Of a stretch of DNA of 64,000 bases, positions 40,249-49,016 are shown piece by piece. Position numbers and translations under genes: made by a program. Origin of the DNA: Simonsiella sp051414845. GTDB lineage: Bacteria; Pseudomonadota; Gammaproteobacteria; Burkholderiales; Neisseriaceae. The stretch's first letter is position 1, and every line of letters begins with the position of its first letter. The notes beneath the pieces were generated by a model, which had not been told where the DNA came from, did no database searches, and worked only from the letters and a program-made list of their open reading frames with translations. The DNA is taken from the NCBI GenBank assembly GCA_051414845.1, contig CP183313.1, positions 248,001 to 312,000 of the forward strand. The letters run 5' to 3'.

Positions 40249-40317
40249 TTTCAGGCTGAAACCTTTGCAAAATCCTTTCAGGCAGCCTGAAACCTTTGCA
40301 AAACCATTTCAGGCTGC
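40249..40317. repeat. Short tandem array of DUS plus CCTTTGCAAAA
   Basis: Three units follow each other: a shortened DUS (TTTCAGGCTGAAA) with CCTTTGCAAAATCC, a full DUS with CCTTTGCAAAACCA, and a full DUS. The same DUS-plus-CCTTTGCAAAA module occurs at about 39063 and, inverted, at about 57651. The remainder of the gap 40077-40396 holds the dRS3 element and the terminator. Confidence 0.7.
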
Positions 40318-40333
40318 CTGAAAAAACACAAAA

Positions 40334-40375
40334 AAGGCTGCCTGAAAACCAGTTTCCTAGTTTTCAGGCAGCCTT
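40334..40375. terminator. Inverted DUS pair at the end of dnaK
   Basis: AAGGCTGCCTGAAAAC pairs perfectly with GTTTTCAGGCAGCCTT around a 10-nt loop. Flanking A and T runs suit termination of dnaK on the minus strand and read-through from the Nudix gene. Confidence 0.7.
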
Positions 40376-40396
40376 GTAACAAGTTAAATCTTGCAA

Positions 40397-42316
40397 TTAT
40401 TTCTTGTCATCTTTTACTTCTTCAAAATCCGCGTCTACTACGTCATCATCAGCTTTTGAACCAGCAGACGCGCCGCCTTGTTCGGCTTCTTGTTGCGCTT
40501 GGGCGTACACGATTTCACCTAGCTTTTGACTTGCTGCGCCCAAAGCTTCGGCTTTGGCGTCAATCGCGTCTTTGTCTTCGCCTTTTACGGCTTCTTCAGC
40601 TTCTGCCAATGCGGTTTCAATATTGGCTTTTTCGTCCGCGCCCAATTTATCACCGTGTTCGCCCAATGATTTTTTCACAGAGTGAATCAAGGCTTCGGCT
40701 TGATTGCGGCTTTGTACCAATTCGTGCAGTTTTTTATCTTCTTCCGCGTTGGCTTCTGCGTCTTTGACCATACGTTCAATTTCTTCTTCGCTCAAGCCTG
40801 AAGAACCTTGAATCGTAATGTTGGCCGCTTTGCCAGTACCTTTGTCTTTGGCAGAAACGTGCAAGATACCGTTCGCGTCGATGTCAAAGGTTACTTCAAT
40901 TTGTGGCATACCGCGTGGTGCAGGTGCGATATCGCCCAAGTTAAATTGACCCAAAGATTTGTTTGCCGATGCGCGTTCACGTTCGCCTTGCAACACATGG
41001 ATGGTAACCGCAGATTGGTTGTCTTCCGCTGTTGAGAACACTTGCGATGCTTTGGTTGGAATGGTGGTATTTTTTTGGATGAGCTTGGTCATAATGCCGC
41101 CCATGGTTTCAATACCCAAAGACAAGGGCGTTACGTCCAATAACAATACGTCGGTACGACCACCACCCAACACTTCGCCTTGAATCGCTGCGCCAACGGC
41201 AACGGCTTCGTCTGGGTTCACGTCTTTGCGTGGCTCTTTACCAAAGAAGTTTTTCACTTCTTCTTGCACTTTTGGCATACGCGTTTGACCGCCCACCAAA
41301 ATCACATCGTCAATATCGCTGGCAGACAAACCTGCATCTTTCAACGCAATACGGCAAGGCTCAATAGAACGCGCAATCAAATCTTCTACCAAGCTCTCAA
41401 ATTTCGCACGCGTGATTTTCAACACCAAGTGTTTCGGACCCGTCGCGTCCATCGTGATGTAGGGCAAGTTGATTTCCGTTTGCTGACCGCTAGACAATTC
41501 AATTTTGGCTTTTTCCGCAGCTTCTTTTACGCGCTGCATAGCCATTGGGTCGCCTTTCAAATCAATGCCTTGCTCTTTCTTAAATTCGGCGATGATGAAA
41601 TCAATAATGCGTTGGTCAAAATCTTCGCCGCCCAAGAATGTGTCGCCGTTGGTTGCCAATACTTCAAATTGTTTGTCGCCGTCCACGTCCGCAATTTCAA
41701 TAATCGAAATATCAAACGTACCACCGCCCAAGTCGTAAACCGCTACTTTGCGGTCGCCGCCTGAAACTTTGTCCATGCCAAATGCCAGCGCGGCTGCTGT
41801 TGGTTCATTGATAATGCGTTTTACGTCCAAACCAGCGATACGACCTGCGTCTTTGGTGGCTTGGCGTTGGCTGTCATTGAAGTACGCAGGAACAGTTACG
41901 ACTGCTTCGGTTACTTTTTCTCCCAAATACGCTTCTGCCGCTTCTTTCATTTTGCGCAACACTTCAGCGGAAATTTGTGGCGGAGACAATTCTTTGCCTT
42001 GCGCTTTTACCCACGCGTCGCCATTGCCTGATTTGATGATTTCAAACGGCATGGTTTCAATGTCGCGCTGCACTTCTTTGTCTTCAAATTTGTGACCAAT
42101 CAGGCGTTTAGCAGCATAGATAGTGTTTTTTGCGTTGGTAACGGCTTGGCGTTTTGCAGGTGCGCCGACCAAGATTTCGCCGCCGTCCAAATACGCAATA
42201 ATAGAAGGCGTAGTGCGCGCGCCTTCTGCGTTTTCAATTACTTTGGTTGTGCCGTTTTCAGAGATTGCGACACAAGAGTTGGTTGTACCCAAGTCAATAC
42301 CGATAACTTTTGCCAT
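40397..42316 (-). CDS. dnaK: Molecular chaperone DnaK (Hsp70)
   Basis: 639 residues, the normal length. It begins MAKVIGIDLGTTNSCVAI, has the phosphate-binding loop DLGGGTFDISII and the linker VLLLDVTPLSLGIETMGG, and ends with DADFEEVKDDKK; a glutamate-rich lid precedes the end. It is the ATP-dependent chaperone working with DnaJ and GrpE; neither gene is in this window. A heat-shock-type promoter lies 160-190 bp upstream. Confidence 0.98.
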   Translation of the reverse strand: MAKVIGIDLGTTNSCVAISENGTTKVIENAEGARTTPSIIAYLDGGEILVGAPAKRQAVTNAKNTIYAAKRLIGHKFEDKEVQRDIETMPFEIIKSGNGDAWVKAQGKELSPPQISAEVLRKMKEAAEAYLGEKVTEAVVTVPAYFNDSQRQATKDAGRIAGLDVKRIINEPTAAALAFGMDKVSGGDRKVAVYDLGGGTFDISIIEIADVDGDKQFEVLATNGDTFLGGEDFDQRIIDFIIAEFKKEQGIDLKGDPMAMQRVKEAAEKAKIELSSGQQTEINLPYITMDATGPKHLVLKITRAKFESLVEDLIARSIEPCRIALKDAGLSASDIDDVILVGGQTRMPKVQEEVKNFFGKEPRKDVNPDEAVAVGAAIQGEVLGGGRTDVLLLDVTPLSLGIETMGGIMTKLIQKNTTIPTKASQVFSTAEDNQSAVTIHVLQGERERASANKSLGQFNLGDIAPAPRGMPQIEVTFDIDANGILHVSAKDKGTGKAANITIQGSSGLSEEEIERMVKDAEANAEEDKKLHELVQSRNQAEALIHSVKKSLGEHGDKLGADEKANIETALAEAEEAVKGEDKDAIDAKAEALGAASQKLGEIVYAQAQQEAEQGGASAGSKADDDVVDADFEEVKDDKK

Positions 42317-42474
42317 AATGTTTTTACTCCTAAAAGTGTAATCAATGATGTTTGCTAAATAAGGTTGTGGCGAATGATTTCAAGAGGCTGCCTGAAAAAA
42401 TGTGGATAAGTTTTTTTAAGCTGCCTGAAAACAAAAACACCGCTCAAAGCAAGGTTGCTCTGTAACGGTGTGCA

Positions 42475-42502
42475 AGATAGGGCTTGAAAAAGGGTTTTCA
42501 AG
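42475..42502 (-). promoter_or_regulatory. Sigma-32 (RpoH) type heat-shock promoter of dnaK
   Basis: On the minus strand, CTTGAAA (42502-42496), a 13-bp spacer and CCCTATCT (42482-42475) match the RpoH consensus CTTGAAA / CCCCATnT with one difference. The transcript would start near 42468, giving a leader of about 150 nt that contains DUS variants and a CACCG/CGGTG hairpin. Confidence 0.75.
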
Positions 42503-42579
42503 TGAATAAAACAAAAAAATTTAAATTTTGATCTCCAACCTACTTTTCAGGTAGCCTGAAAACATTCAAAAAACCCTTT

Positions 42580-43164
42580 TCAGGCTGCCTGAAACAAGCC
42601 TAAATGGTCAATCAAAACCGCTGCGCCAATGCCAATTAAAACCAAACCGCCTGCGATTTCCGCCCATTTGCCGATTTTGTCGCCCAAAAAACGCCCGAGC
42701 CACAAGCCTAGCGTTGCCATAATGGTGGTTGCCAAACCAATGGAAATTGCCGATGTCCAAATATTAACCGCCAAAAACGCCAAACCCACGCCCACAATCA
42801 TCGAATCAATGCTCGTGCCAATCGCGGTAAACACCAACATCAGCGCGTTTTGTTTGCCTGATGGCACTTCGACAACTTCTTCATCTTCGCCCGCTACCCC
42901 TTCATAAATCATGCGTAAGCCCAAGCCCGCCAGCAAAATAAACGCGACCCAATGGTCCCATTCGCGAATCAAATCTGCCGCCACCGAGCCGAGCGCAAAA
43001 CCAACCAAAGGCGCGCACATTTCCACCAAGCCAAACACCGAGCCTGTGCGCAAAATCTGTCCAAAATGCGTTTTCTTAGGCAAGACCGCACCGCGCGCCA
43101 AAGCAGCGGCAAATGCGTCCATAGACATGCCTAAGGCAAGCAAAATCATGGCAAAAACGCCCAT
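42580..43164 (-). CDS. mntP: Manganese exporter MntP
   Basis: About 194 residues from ATG at 43164, which has AAGGA 7-8 nt upstream; the earlier ATG at 43200 has no ribosome site. Six membrane helices are visible. The two conserved acidic motifs GMSMDAFAAALARG and GTSIDSMIVGVGLAF are present, one in each half. MntP exports Mn2+ to avoid toxicity. I see no yybP-ykoY-type riboswitch upstream, unlike in E. coli. Confidence 0.92.
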   Translation of the reverse strand: MGVFAMILLALGMSMDAFAAALARGAVLPKKTHFGQILRTGSVFGLVEMCAPLVGFALGSVAADLIREWDHWVAFILLAGLGLRMIYEGVAGEDEEVVEVPSGKQNALMLVFTAIGTSIDSMIVGVGLAFLAVNIWTSAISIGLATTIMATLGLWLGRFLGDKIGKWAEIAGGLVLIGIGAAVLIDHLGLFQAA

Positions 43165-43372
43165 TTTGCATTCCTTATACTCAAAACCAAAGGCGCGCAT
43201 TATGCCACAAAATCGCTACTTTATTTTGCTTTTCAGGCTGCCTGAAAAAAGTGAGAAACCATCTTAAAAAGATGGCTATTTGGTTCATAAAAACTGCTTT
43301 CAGGCAGCCTGAAATCGGTTACAATAAGCGCAATTTTGTTCAACGCTTTACATAAATACATAAGAGAACGCT

Positions 43373-45361
43373 ATGCTGAGTTTCTTAAAGAATATTTTCA
43401 AAAAAGACGAACCACGTCCCGAACAAGTCCCTTCCAGCGAAGCTCCTGTTACGCAGCCTGAAACTTCAGTGACAGAGCCTGTTGTTGCGCCGCAAGATAC
43501 ACCAGTGCCTGAAGTTGAGGCAAAGGTTACGGATAAAGCGACAGTTGAGACACTGCCTGAAGTCGTAGCGACTCAAGTACAGCAAGATGAATTGCCAGAG
43601 CAGTCAGAAGTGCAGACTGAAGCGGATGAAGAAGCGACAGAAGTTGCCGACATTCAAAACAATGAGCAGCATGAAACGGCGGAATCTTTCAGGCAGCCTG
43701 AAAGTGTGGTGACTGAGCTGCAAGAAGTTGAGCCAGCACAAGCAGTAGAACCAGAACATACTGTTATCCAGCCTGAAGAGCGTGCGCCTGAATCAGAAGC
43801 AAGTGTACCTTCGCAGAACGAAAATGCAAGCGAAGTAACTCAAGTTGCTGCGCCAAATGAGCCTGAGGCGCAAGCTGAAGGCGTGAACAGTTGGGCAAAT
43901 CCCACTGCACCGAGCATTAAACCAACTGTGTCGCATGGTCATGGGGTTGAAGAATCTGTGGGCGAAAAAGTATCGCATTGGACGCACGATATGGCGCATG
44001 CGGTACATGATAAAGCCGATGAATTAGAAATGCGCGCGGAAATCGTTGCTGAAGAAAGTAGCCAAGCCGTGAAGTCATGGGCGCATGCTGCCGAAACTTG
44101 GGCAGAAGGCATGGCACATGCTGTGCACGATAAAGTTGATGAACTGGAAATGCGTGCGGAAATTATTGCTACTGAAACCGCGCAAGCGATTGAAGAAAGC
44201 ATTGATACGATTGAACACGCGGTTATTGCAGACGCGCCACCACATCCTGAAATGCTGTCTGAAGAAGCTGAACCAGAAGTGCAAGCGCCACCACCAGCAG
44301 ACGCAGCAACAGATATTGATGAAAAACATTTGGCGCAATACCACACAGAACATCCACGCAATAATACTTTTCAGGCAGCCTCTAAAACGCCTGTTGTTGC
44401 CGCAGAATCGGTAACCGTGTTTGCTGGCGATGAAGAAGTTGCCGAAAGTTGGACGGCACGTTTGGCGCGCGGTTTGAGCAAATCGCGTAACCAAATGGCA
44501 AAATCGCTCGCTGGTGTGTTTGGTGGTGGTAAAATTGATGAGTATTTGTACGAAGACTTGGAAACCGTGTTGATTACTAGCGACATGGGCATTGAAGCGA
44601 CCGAACACTTGATGAAAGAAGTGCGCAACCGCGTGTCGCTTAAAGGTTTAAAAGATGGCAACGAATTGCGTCAAGCCCTGAAAGACGCGATTTACGACTT
44701 AATCAAACCGCTGGAACAGCCGCTGGAAATCCCGAATAACGGGCAACCGTTTGTCATCATGATGGCAGGTATCAATGGCGCAGGCAAAACCACTTCCATC
44801 GGCAAACTCGCCAAATATTTCCAATCGCAAGGCAAAACTGTCATGCTAGCGGCTGGCGATACCTTCCGCGCGGCAGCACGCGAACAATTGCAAGAATGGG
44901 GTGCACGCAATGGCGTAACCGTGGTTTCGCAGGAATCGGGCGACAGCGCAGCAGTGTGTTTTGATGCGGTGGAATCTGCTAAAGCCAAAGGTATTGATAT
45001 TGTGCTGGCGGATACGGCTGGACGTTTGCCAACGCAATTGCACTTGATGGAAGAAATCAAAAAAGTGAAACGCGTGTTGCAAAAATCCATGCCCGACGCG
45101 CCGCATGAAGTGATTGTGGTGTTGGACGCGAATATCGGACAAAATGCGGTCAATCAAGTCGTAGCATTTGACGACGCGCTGGGTGTAACAGGTTTAATCG
45201 TAACCAAACTGGACGGCACAGCCAAAGGTGGCGTTTTAGCCGCATTGGCAAGCTCGCGCCCGATTCCTGTACGCTATATTGGTGTGGGCGAAAGCATTGA
45301 CGATTTACGCCCATTCAACGCACGCGCGTTTGTGGAAGCGTTGTTTGAAGGGCAACATTAA
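43373..45361 (+). CDS. ftsY: Signal recognition particle receptor FtsY, with a long repetitive N-terminus
   Basis: 662 residues. The C-terminal NG domain (from about 355) has AGINGAGKTTSIGKLAKYF, the DTAGR motif, TKLDGTAKGG and GVGESIDDLRPF, so it is a functional SRP GTPase that docks ribosomes to the Sec translocon. The N-terminal A region is very long (about 350 residues) and acidic (Glu, Gln, Val, Pro). It contains two copies of a 40-residue unit beginning MAHAVHDK(A/V)DELEMRAEI at 207 and 247. A translated DUS gives SFRQPES at 105-111. The N-terminus starts MLSFLKNIFKKDE, a typical amphipathic membrane anchor. Confidence 0.95.
   Translation: MLSFLKNIFKKDEPRPEQVPSSEAPVTQPETSVTEPVVAPQDTPVPEVEAKVTDKATVETLPEVVATQVQQDELPEQSEVQTEADEEATEVADIQNNEQHETAESFRQPESVVTELQEVEPAQAVEPEHTVIQPEERAPESEASVPSQNENASEVTQVAAPNEPEAQAEGVNSWANPTAPSIKPTVSHGHGVEESVGEKVSHWTHDMAHAVHDKADELEMRAEIVAEESSQAVKSWAHAAETWAEGMAHAVHDKVDELEMRAEIIATETAQAIEESIDTIEHAVIADAPPHPEMLSEEAEPEVQAPPPADAATDIDEKHLAQYHTEHPRNNTFQAASKTPVVAAESVTVFAGDEEVAESWTARLARGLSKSRNQMAKSLAGVFGGGKIDEYLYEDLETVLITSDMGIEATEHLMKEVRNRVSLKGLKDGNELRQALKDAIYDLIKPLEQPLEIPNNGQPFVIMMAGINGAGKTTSIGKLAKYFQSQGKTVMLAAGDTFRAAAREQLQEWGARNGVTVVSQESGDSAAVCFDAVESAKAKGIDIVLADTAGRLPTQLHLMEEIKKVKRVLQKSMPDAPHEVIVVLDANIGQNAVNQVVAFDDALGVTGLIVTKLDGTAKGGVLAALASSRPIPVRYIGVGESIDDLRPFNARAFVEALFEGQH
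43991..44230 (+). repeat. Tandem 120-bp duplication inside ftsY
   Basis: Two copies, starting about 43991 and 44111, encode MAHAVHDKADELEMRAEIVA and MAHAVHDKVDELEMRAEIIA. They differ at several bases, so the duplication is not very recent. Confidence 0.75.
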
Positions 45362-45384
45362 GTATTTGCCTAAGTAAACCAAAA

Positions 45385-45418
45385 TAAACGAGCCTGCATA
45401 ATGATGTAGGCTCGTTTA
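45385..45418 (+). terminator. Terminator after ftsY
   Basis: TAAACGAGCCT pairs perfectly with AGGCTCGTTTA around a 12-nt loop. The T run is short; it may also serve the convergent LysR gene. Confidence 0.7.
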
Positions 45419-45440
45419 AATTATGAAAACCAAACTGGTG

Positions 45441-46337
45441 TTAATAAATGTGTTCTTCTTCACATTTTTGCGAAATAAAATCAATGAAACTACGCAAACG
45501 TGAGTTCATGCTGCGGCGGCTGGCGTAAACGGCGTACAGCGGCGGTGTGCGCAATACGTAATCAGGCAGCAAACGCACCAGTTTGCCGCTGTCTAAATCT
45601 TCTTCTGCCAGCCATGAGGGCATATAACCAATGCCGCTGCCTGCACGGATTAGGCTGGCAATCATCAGCGTATTATCGCTGCGTGTTTTGCCTGCGAGAT
45701 TGAGCGTGGCAAAACCGTGTGGCGATTGGATTTGCTCGTGGGTCATGTCGGTATAAGTGGGCAACACGGCTTGCATTTCATTGAATGCTTCAGGTGTTTG
45801 CGGTATGCCGTGTTCAGCTAAATAGCTGGGCGACGCAACGAGATAAAATGGGATTTTGCCCAGCGGTTTAGCGATAACGTTTTCGGCTAATGTGTGCGTT
45901 AAACGCAGCGCGAGGTCTTCACCGTCGCTGTTTAAATCAACGCGGCGATTGGTCAGCGAGATAACCAGTTCAACTTGGGGATAGAGTTGCTGATATTCGG
46001 TTACCCATGCGGCGAATTTGTCGCAGGCAAACCAAATCGGTGCGCTAATGCGTAAGGTGCCGCGCGGTTTTGCGCTGTTCATGGCGGTTGCTTCATCGGC
46101 GGCTTGGTCAAGAATTTCTAATGCAGCTAAGCAGTTTTGGAAATAGGTTTCGCCTTGTTCGGTGAGTTTTAAAGTGCGGTTATTGCGGTACAGTAGTTGG
46201 ATACCTAAATTTTTTTCCAAATGCGCCACGTGTTTACTCGCCATAGGAATGGAAATGTCGAGCAATTGCGCCGCGCGGGTAAAGCTACCACTTTGTACCA
46301 CTTGGCAAAATACTTTCATGCTGAAATAAGTGTCCAT
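45441..46337 (-). CDS. LysR family transcriptional regulator (CrgA-like)
   Basis: 298 residues. The N-terminal winged helix-turn-helix is MKVFCQVVQSGSFTRAAQLL ... ASKHVAHLEKNLGIQLLYRN, typical of LysR. A substrate-binding region follows with GTLRISAPIWFACDKFAAWV and NGTDLALR-like DGEDLALRL. The form MDTYFSMKVFCQVVQSGSFT is like the CrgA subgroup, which controls contact-induced genes in meningococcus, but the targets here are unknown. It is transcribed away from no close divergent partner; the metallophosphatase gene lies 16 nt upstream on the same strand. Confidence 0.88.
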   Translation of the reverse strand: MDTYFSMKVFCQVVQSGSFTRAAQLLDISIPMASKHVAHLEKNLGIQLLYRNNRTLKLTEQGETYFQNCLAALEILDQAADEATAMNSAKPRGTLRISAPIWFACDKFAAWVTEYQQLYPQVELVISLTNRRVDLNSDGEDLALRLTHTLAENVIAKPLGKIPFYLVASPSYLAEHGIPQTPEAFNEMQAVLPTYTDMTHEQIQSPHGFATLNLAGKTRSDNTLMIASLIRAGSGIGYMPSWLAEEDLDSGKLVRLLPDYVLRTPPLYAVYASRRSMNSRLRSFIDFISQKCEEEHIY

Positions 46338-46353
46338 GATTTATCCTTCGGTT

Positions 46354-47400
46354 TCAGGCAGCCGTTTTCACCACTTCGCCATTGTCAAACACTAAGGTTT
46401 TTTCAGGCCAACGCAAGGCGGCTAGACGGTGTTCCGAATCGCAAGGGGATATATTTTTGCGACGGTCGCGCCAACGTGCGCCAGCAGAAAAGTCAATACA
46501 AAACACATTTTTACGCGCACCATGCCAATGATGAGGCGGTACGGTAAACATGCCGACACGGTGTTTCGGTTGCGGCACATCGTACCATTGTCGCCAATAA
46601 TGCCCAATCACAACGTGTGCGTTGTCTTGATAATGCTCCCACCACGGATTGCGAATGGAAAAACGCCAACGCCCGCTGGCAAAAAATGGCTCGGCAGCGG
46701 CATGTTCAATACCGCTGGTCAGCGCGCGAATGGGGTGGCGACTGCTGCGGTATACATCGTGCGCGGCAGTAGCGTGTAGTTGCGGCACTTCGTGAGTGGG
46801 ATTTTCAATGCTGTGCGCGTGGATGCGCTGTTCTTCCAAATAATCGTCAAACCATGGCGCGTGTTTGACGCAGCAATTGAGTTCATCGTCCCATTCTTGG
46901 TAGATTTTGAGCAAATCTTCGTCGTTGTATTCTTGCAGCTTAGCAATGCTTTCAGGCAGCCATGCGGCATGGACAACGCGTAAATCAGCGCGTTGTAACA
47001 CAATCGGTTGCTTTTTTAATAATTCAATATACGAGGATTTTTTGTCTTCACTCGCCAGATTCCATGGCGCGTAATTTTGGCTATCGCGCTCGCTGCGGTG
47101 GCTAAAAAACCAGCCTGTGCCGTCTTTGGCTTCGTGATTGAGAATATTGAGCTCGTGGTTGCCCAATACCATAAACGCATTGCCTTGATGATGCGCTTGA
47201 CCAAACCAATCAAGTGTCGCAGGCGAATCGGGGCCACGGTCCACTAAGTCGCCCACAAACACAATTTTGCGTCCTTGCGGATGACGACCTTCGGGTGTGT
47301 AACCCAAATAGTGCAACAGATTTTGCAGGGCTTCAAATTGCCCGTGCACATCGCCAATGATGTCGAGTTTGCCTTGCGGCAGGGATTGAATAAGGGGCAT
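46354..47400 (-). CDS. Calcineurin-like metallophosphoesterase
   Basis: 348 residues. The metal-binding motifs are in order: GDVHG (16-20), GDLVDRGPDS (50-59), GNHE (80-83), then GHYW near the end, so a two-metal phosphoesterase is expected. It resembles bis(5'-nucleosyl)tetraphosphatase-like or PrpA/PrpE-type enzymes, but the substrate cannot be told. It may be co-transcribed with the LysR gene downstream (16-bp gap). The start at 47400 is directly next to a DUS. Confidence 0.85.
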   Translation of the reverse strand: MPLIQSLPQGKLDIIGDVHGQFEALQNLLHYLGYTPEGRHPQGRKIVFVGDLVDRGPDSPATLDWFGQAHHQGNAFMVLGNHELNILNHEAKDGTGWFFSHRSERDSQNYAPWNLASEDKKSSYIELLKKQPIVLQRADLRVVHAAWLPESIAKLQEYNDEDLLKIYQEWDDELNCCVKHAPWFDDYLEEQRIHAHSIENPTHEVPQLHATAAHDVYRSSRHPIRALTSGIEHAAAEPFFASGRWRFSIRNPWWEHYQDNAHVVIGHYWRQWYDVPQPKHRVGMFTVPPHHWHGARKNVFCIDFSAGARWRDRRKNISPCDSEHRLAALRWPEKTLVFDNGEVVKTAA

Positions 47401-47552
47401 GATAGGCTGCCTGAAAAAATTTAACGCGCGGATTATACAGATTTACACGTTTTCAGGCTGCCTTAATGTTAAAATATGCAGTTTTTTAGTGGTTACAACA
47501 GGGTTTGTGCTGTTTTCAGGCTGCCTGAAACATTTCTTGATTAAAGTTCATC

Positions 47553-48929
47553 ATGATTTTAGATTTAAACCGTTATCCTTTTTCCAATTTCCGCACCGAA
47601 GCGGCGGCCTTGATTAAACTGGGCTTGCCGATGATGCTCGCGTCTATTGCAGGTGTAGGCGTGGGTGTGGTGGATACGGCAATGGCGGGCGGCGCGGGCA
47701 AAGATGATTTGACCGCGGTGGCTTTAGGCAGCGCGCTGTTTTCTACTTTTTACATTACTTTGATTGGTGTGATGACCGCGCTCAATCCCATCATTGCGCA
47801 AATGCACGGCGCGGGCAAACAGCGCGAAGTAGGCGAAGTGGGGCGACAAGGTTTGTGGTTTGGCGCATTGCTCGGTTTGCTTGGCATGGTGTTGATGTTG
47901 GCTTTAATTGCGCCATTAAAACAATATGTTGAGTTTGCGCCACACATTGAATCCATGCTAGGCGACTATATTTTTTATACGGCGTTGGCGTTGCCAGCAG
48001 CGATGTTGCACCGCGCTTTGCATGCCTATGCTACTAGTTTGAATCGTCCTAATTCAGTAATGTGGGTAAGCTGGGCGGCATTGTTGTTAAATGTGCCGTT
48101 GAATTATATTTTTGTGTACGGCAAATTGGGGCTGCCTGAAATGGGTGGCGCAGGTTGTGGTTTGGCAACTTTGCTGGTGTTTATGTTTAATGCGCTGGCT
48201 TTGGGGGCATACATTGGACGCGAGCGTTATTTTGCGCCTTTTGGCTTGTTTGCTGAACTGGGGCGACCGCAATGGGCGATGCAAAAACAGATTTGGCAAC
48301 TGGGCTGGCCGATTGGTTTGTCGTATTTTTTGGAAGCCAGTTTGTTTACTTCAATTGTGTGGCTAATTGCGCCTTTGGGGGCAGATACAGTGTCGGCACA
48401 ACAAGTTATCATCAGCTTGAGTAGCGTGGTCTACATGATTCCGCAGTCAGTGGGCGCGGCGGCGACGGTGCGCATTGGTTTTGCGCTGGGCAAACGCCAA
48501 TTTGCGCGCGCGCGTTATATTTCGGGCGTTTCCATTGCATTTGGTTTGTTTTTGGCGGTGTTTACCATGACGGCGATGATAACGCTGCGTTATCCGCTGG
48601 TTGGGCTTTATACTGACGACGCGGGCGTGATTGCGCTGGCGGTAAACATTATTTTGTTTTGCGCGGTATTTCAGTTTTTTGATTTTACCCAATGTATCGC
48701 GTCCTACGCTTTGCGCGGCTATAAAGTAACGCGTATCCCGATGATTATTCACGCGATTGCGTTTTGGTTGCTCGGTTTGTTACCTGGTTACGCGCTGGCG
48801 TATGGGTTGGACATGGGCATTTATGGCTTTTGGACGGCGTTGGTGTTTTCGCTAGCGATGGCGGCGGCGGCGTTGCTGTGGTATTTGGAAAAATGCAGCA
48901 AATGGACAATGGTGCAGCGCGGACGATAG
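47553..48929 (+). CDS. norM: MATE family multidrug efflux pump NorM
   Basis: 458 residues, twelve predicted membrane helices. The start EAAALIKLGLPMMLASIAGVG and VGVVDTAMAGGAGKDDLTAVAL match NorM of Neisseria, which exports cationic drugs using Na+ or H+. The second half repeats the pattern (WPIGLSYFLEASLFTSIVWL). The ATG at 47553 gives MILDLNRYPF; there is no clear ribosome site. Two DUS copies precede it in the gap 47401-47552. Confidence 0.9.
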   Translation: MILDLNRYPFSNFRTEAAALIKLGLPMMLASIAGVGVGVVDTAMAGGAGKDDLTAVALGSALFSTFYITLIGVMTALNPIIAQMHGAGKQREVGEVGRQGLWFGALLGLLGMVLMLALIAPLKQYVEFAPHIESMLGDYIFYTALALPAAMLHRALHAYATSLNRPNSVMWVSWAALLLNVPLNYIFVYGKLGLPEMGGAGCGLATLLVFMFNALALGAYIGRERYFAPFGLFAELGRPQWAMQKQIWQLGWPIGLSYFLEASLFTSIVWLIAPLGADTVSAQQVIISLSSVVYMIPQSVGAAATVRIGFALGKRQFARARYISGVSIAFGLFLAVFTMTAMITLRYPLVGLYTDDAGVIALAVNIILFCAVFQFFDFTQCIASYALRGYKVTRIPMIIHAIAFWLLGLLPGYALAYGLDMGIYGFWTALVFSLAMAAAALLWYLEKCSKWTMVQRGR

Positions 48930-48965
48930 TTTTCAGGCTGCCTGAAAAAGTATGAATGGATAAAG

Positions 48966-48989
48966 CGTCGGCTCGGAGAGCTGACCTAC
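48966..48989. repeat. Single GTAG-type palindrome
   Basis: GTCGGCTCGGAGAGCTGACCTAC: a stem TCGGCTC/GAGCTGA with the CCTAC foot of the REP-like family; the second copy is absent. It lies between norM and murB. Confidence 0.5.
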
Positions 48990-49016
48990 ACTAATCTTGA
49001 TTTTGAATAAAATTCT

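Noticed and set aside
42317..43210. Manganese riboswitch (yybP-ykoY) upstream of mntP
   Set aside because: The mntP leader is very short before the next DUS and shows no conserved riboswitch core.
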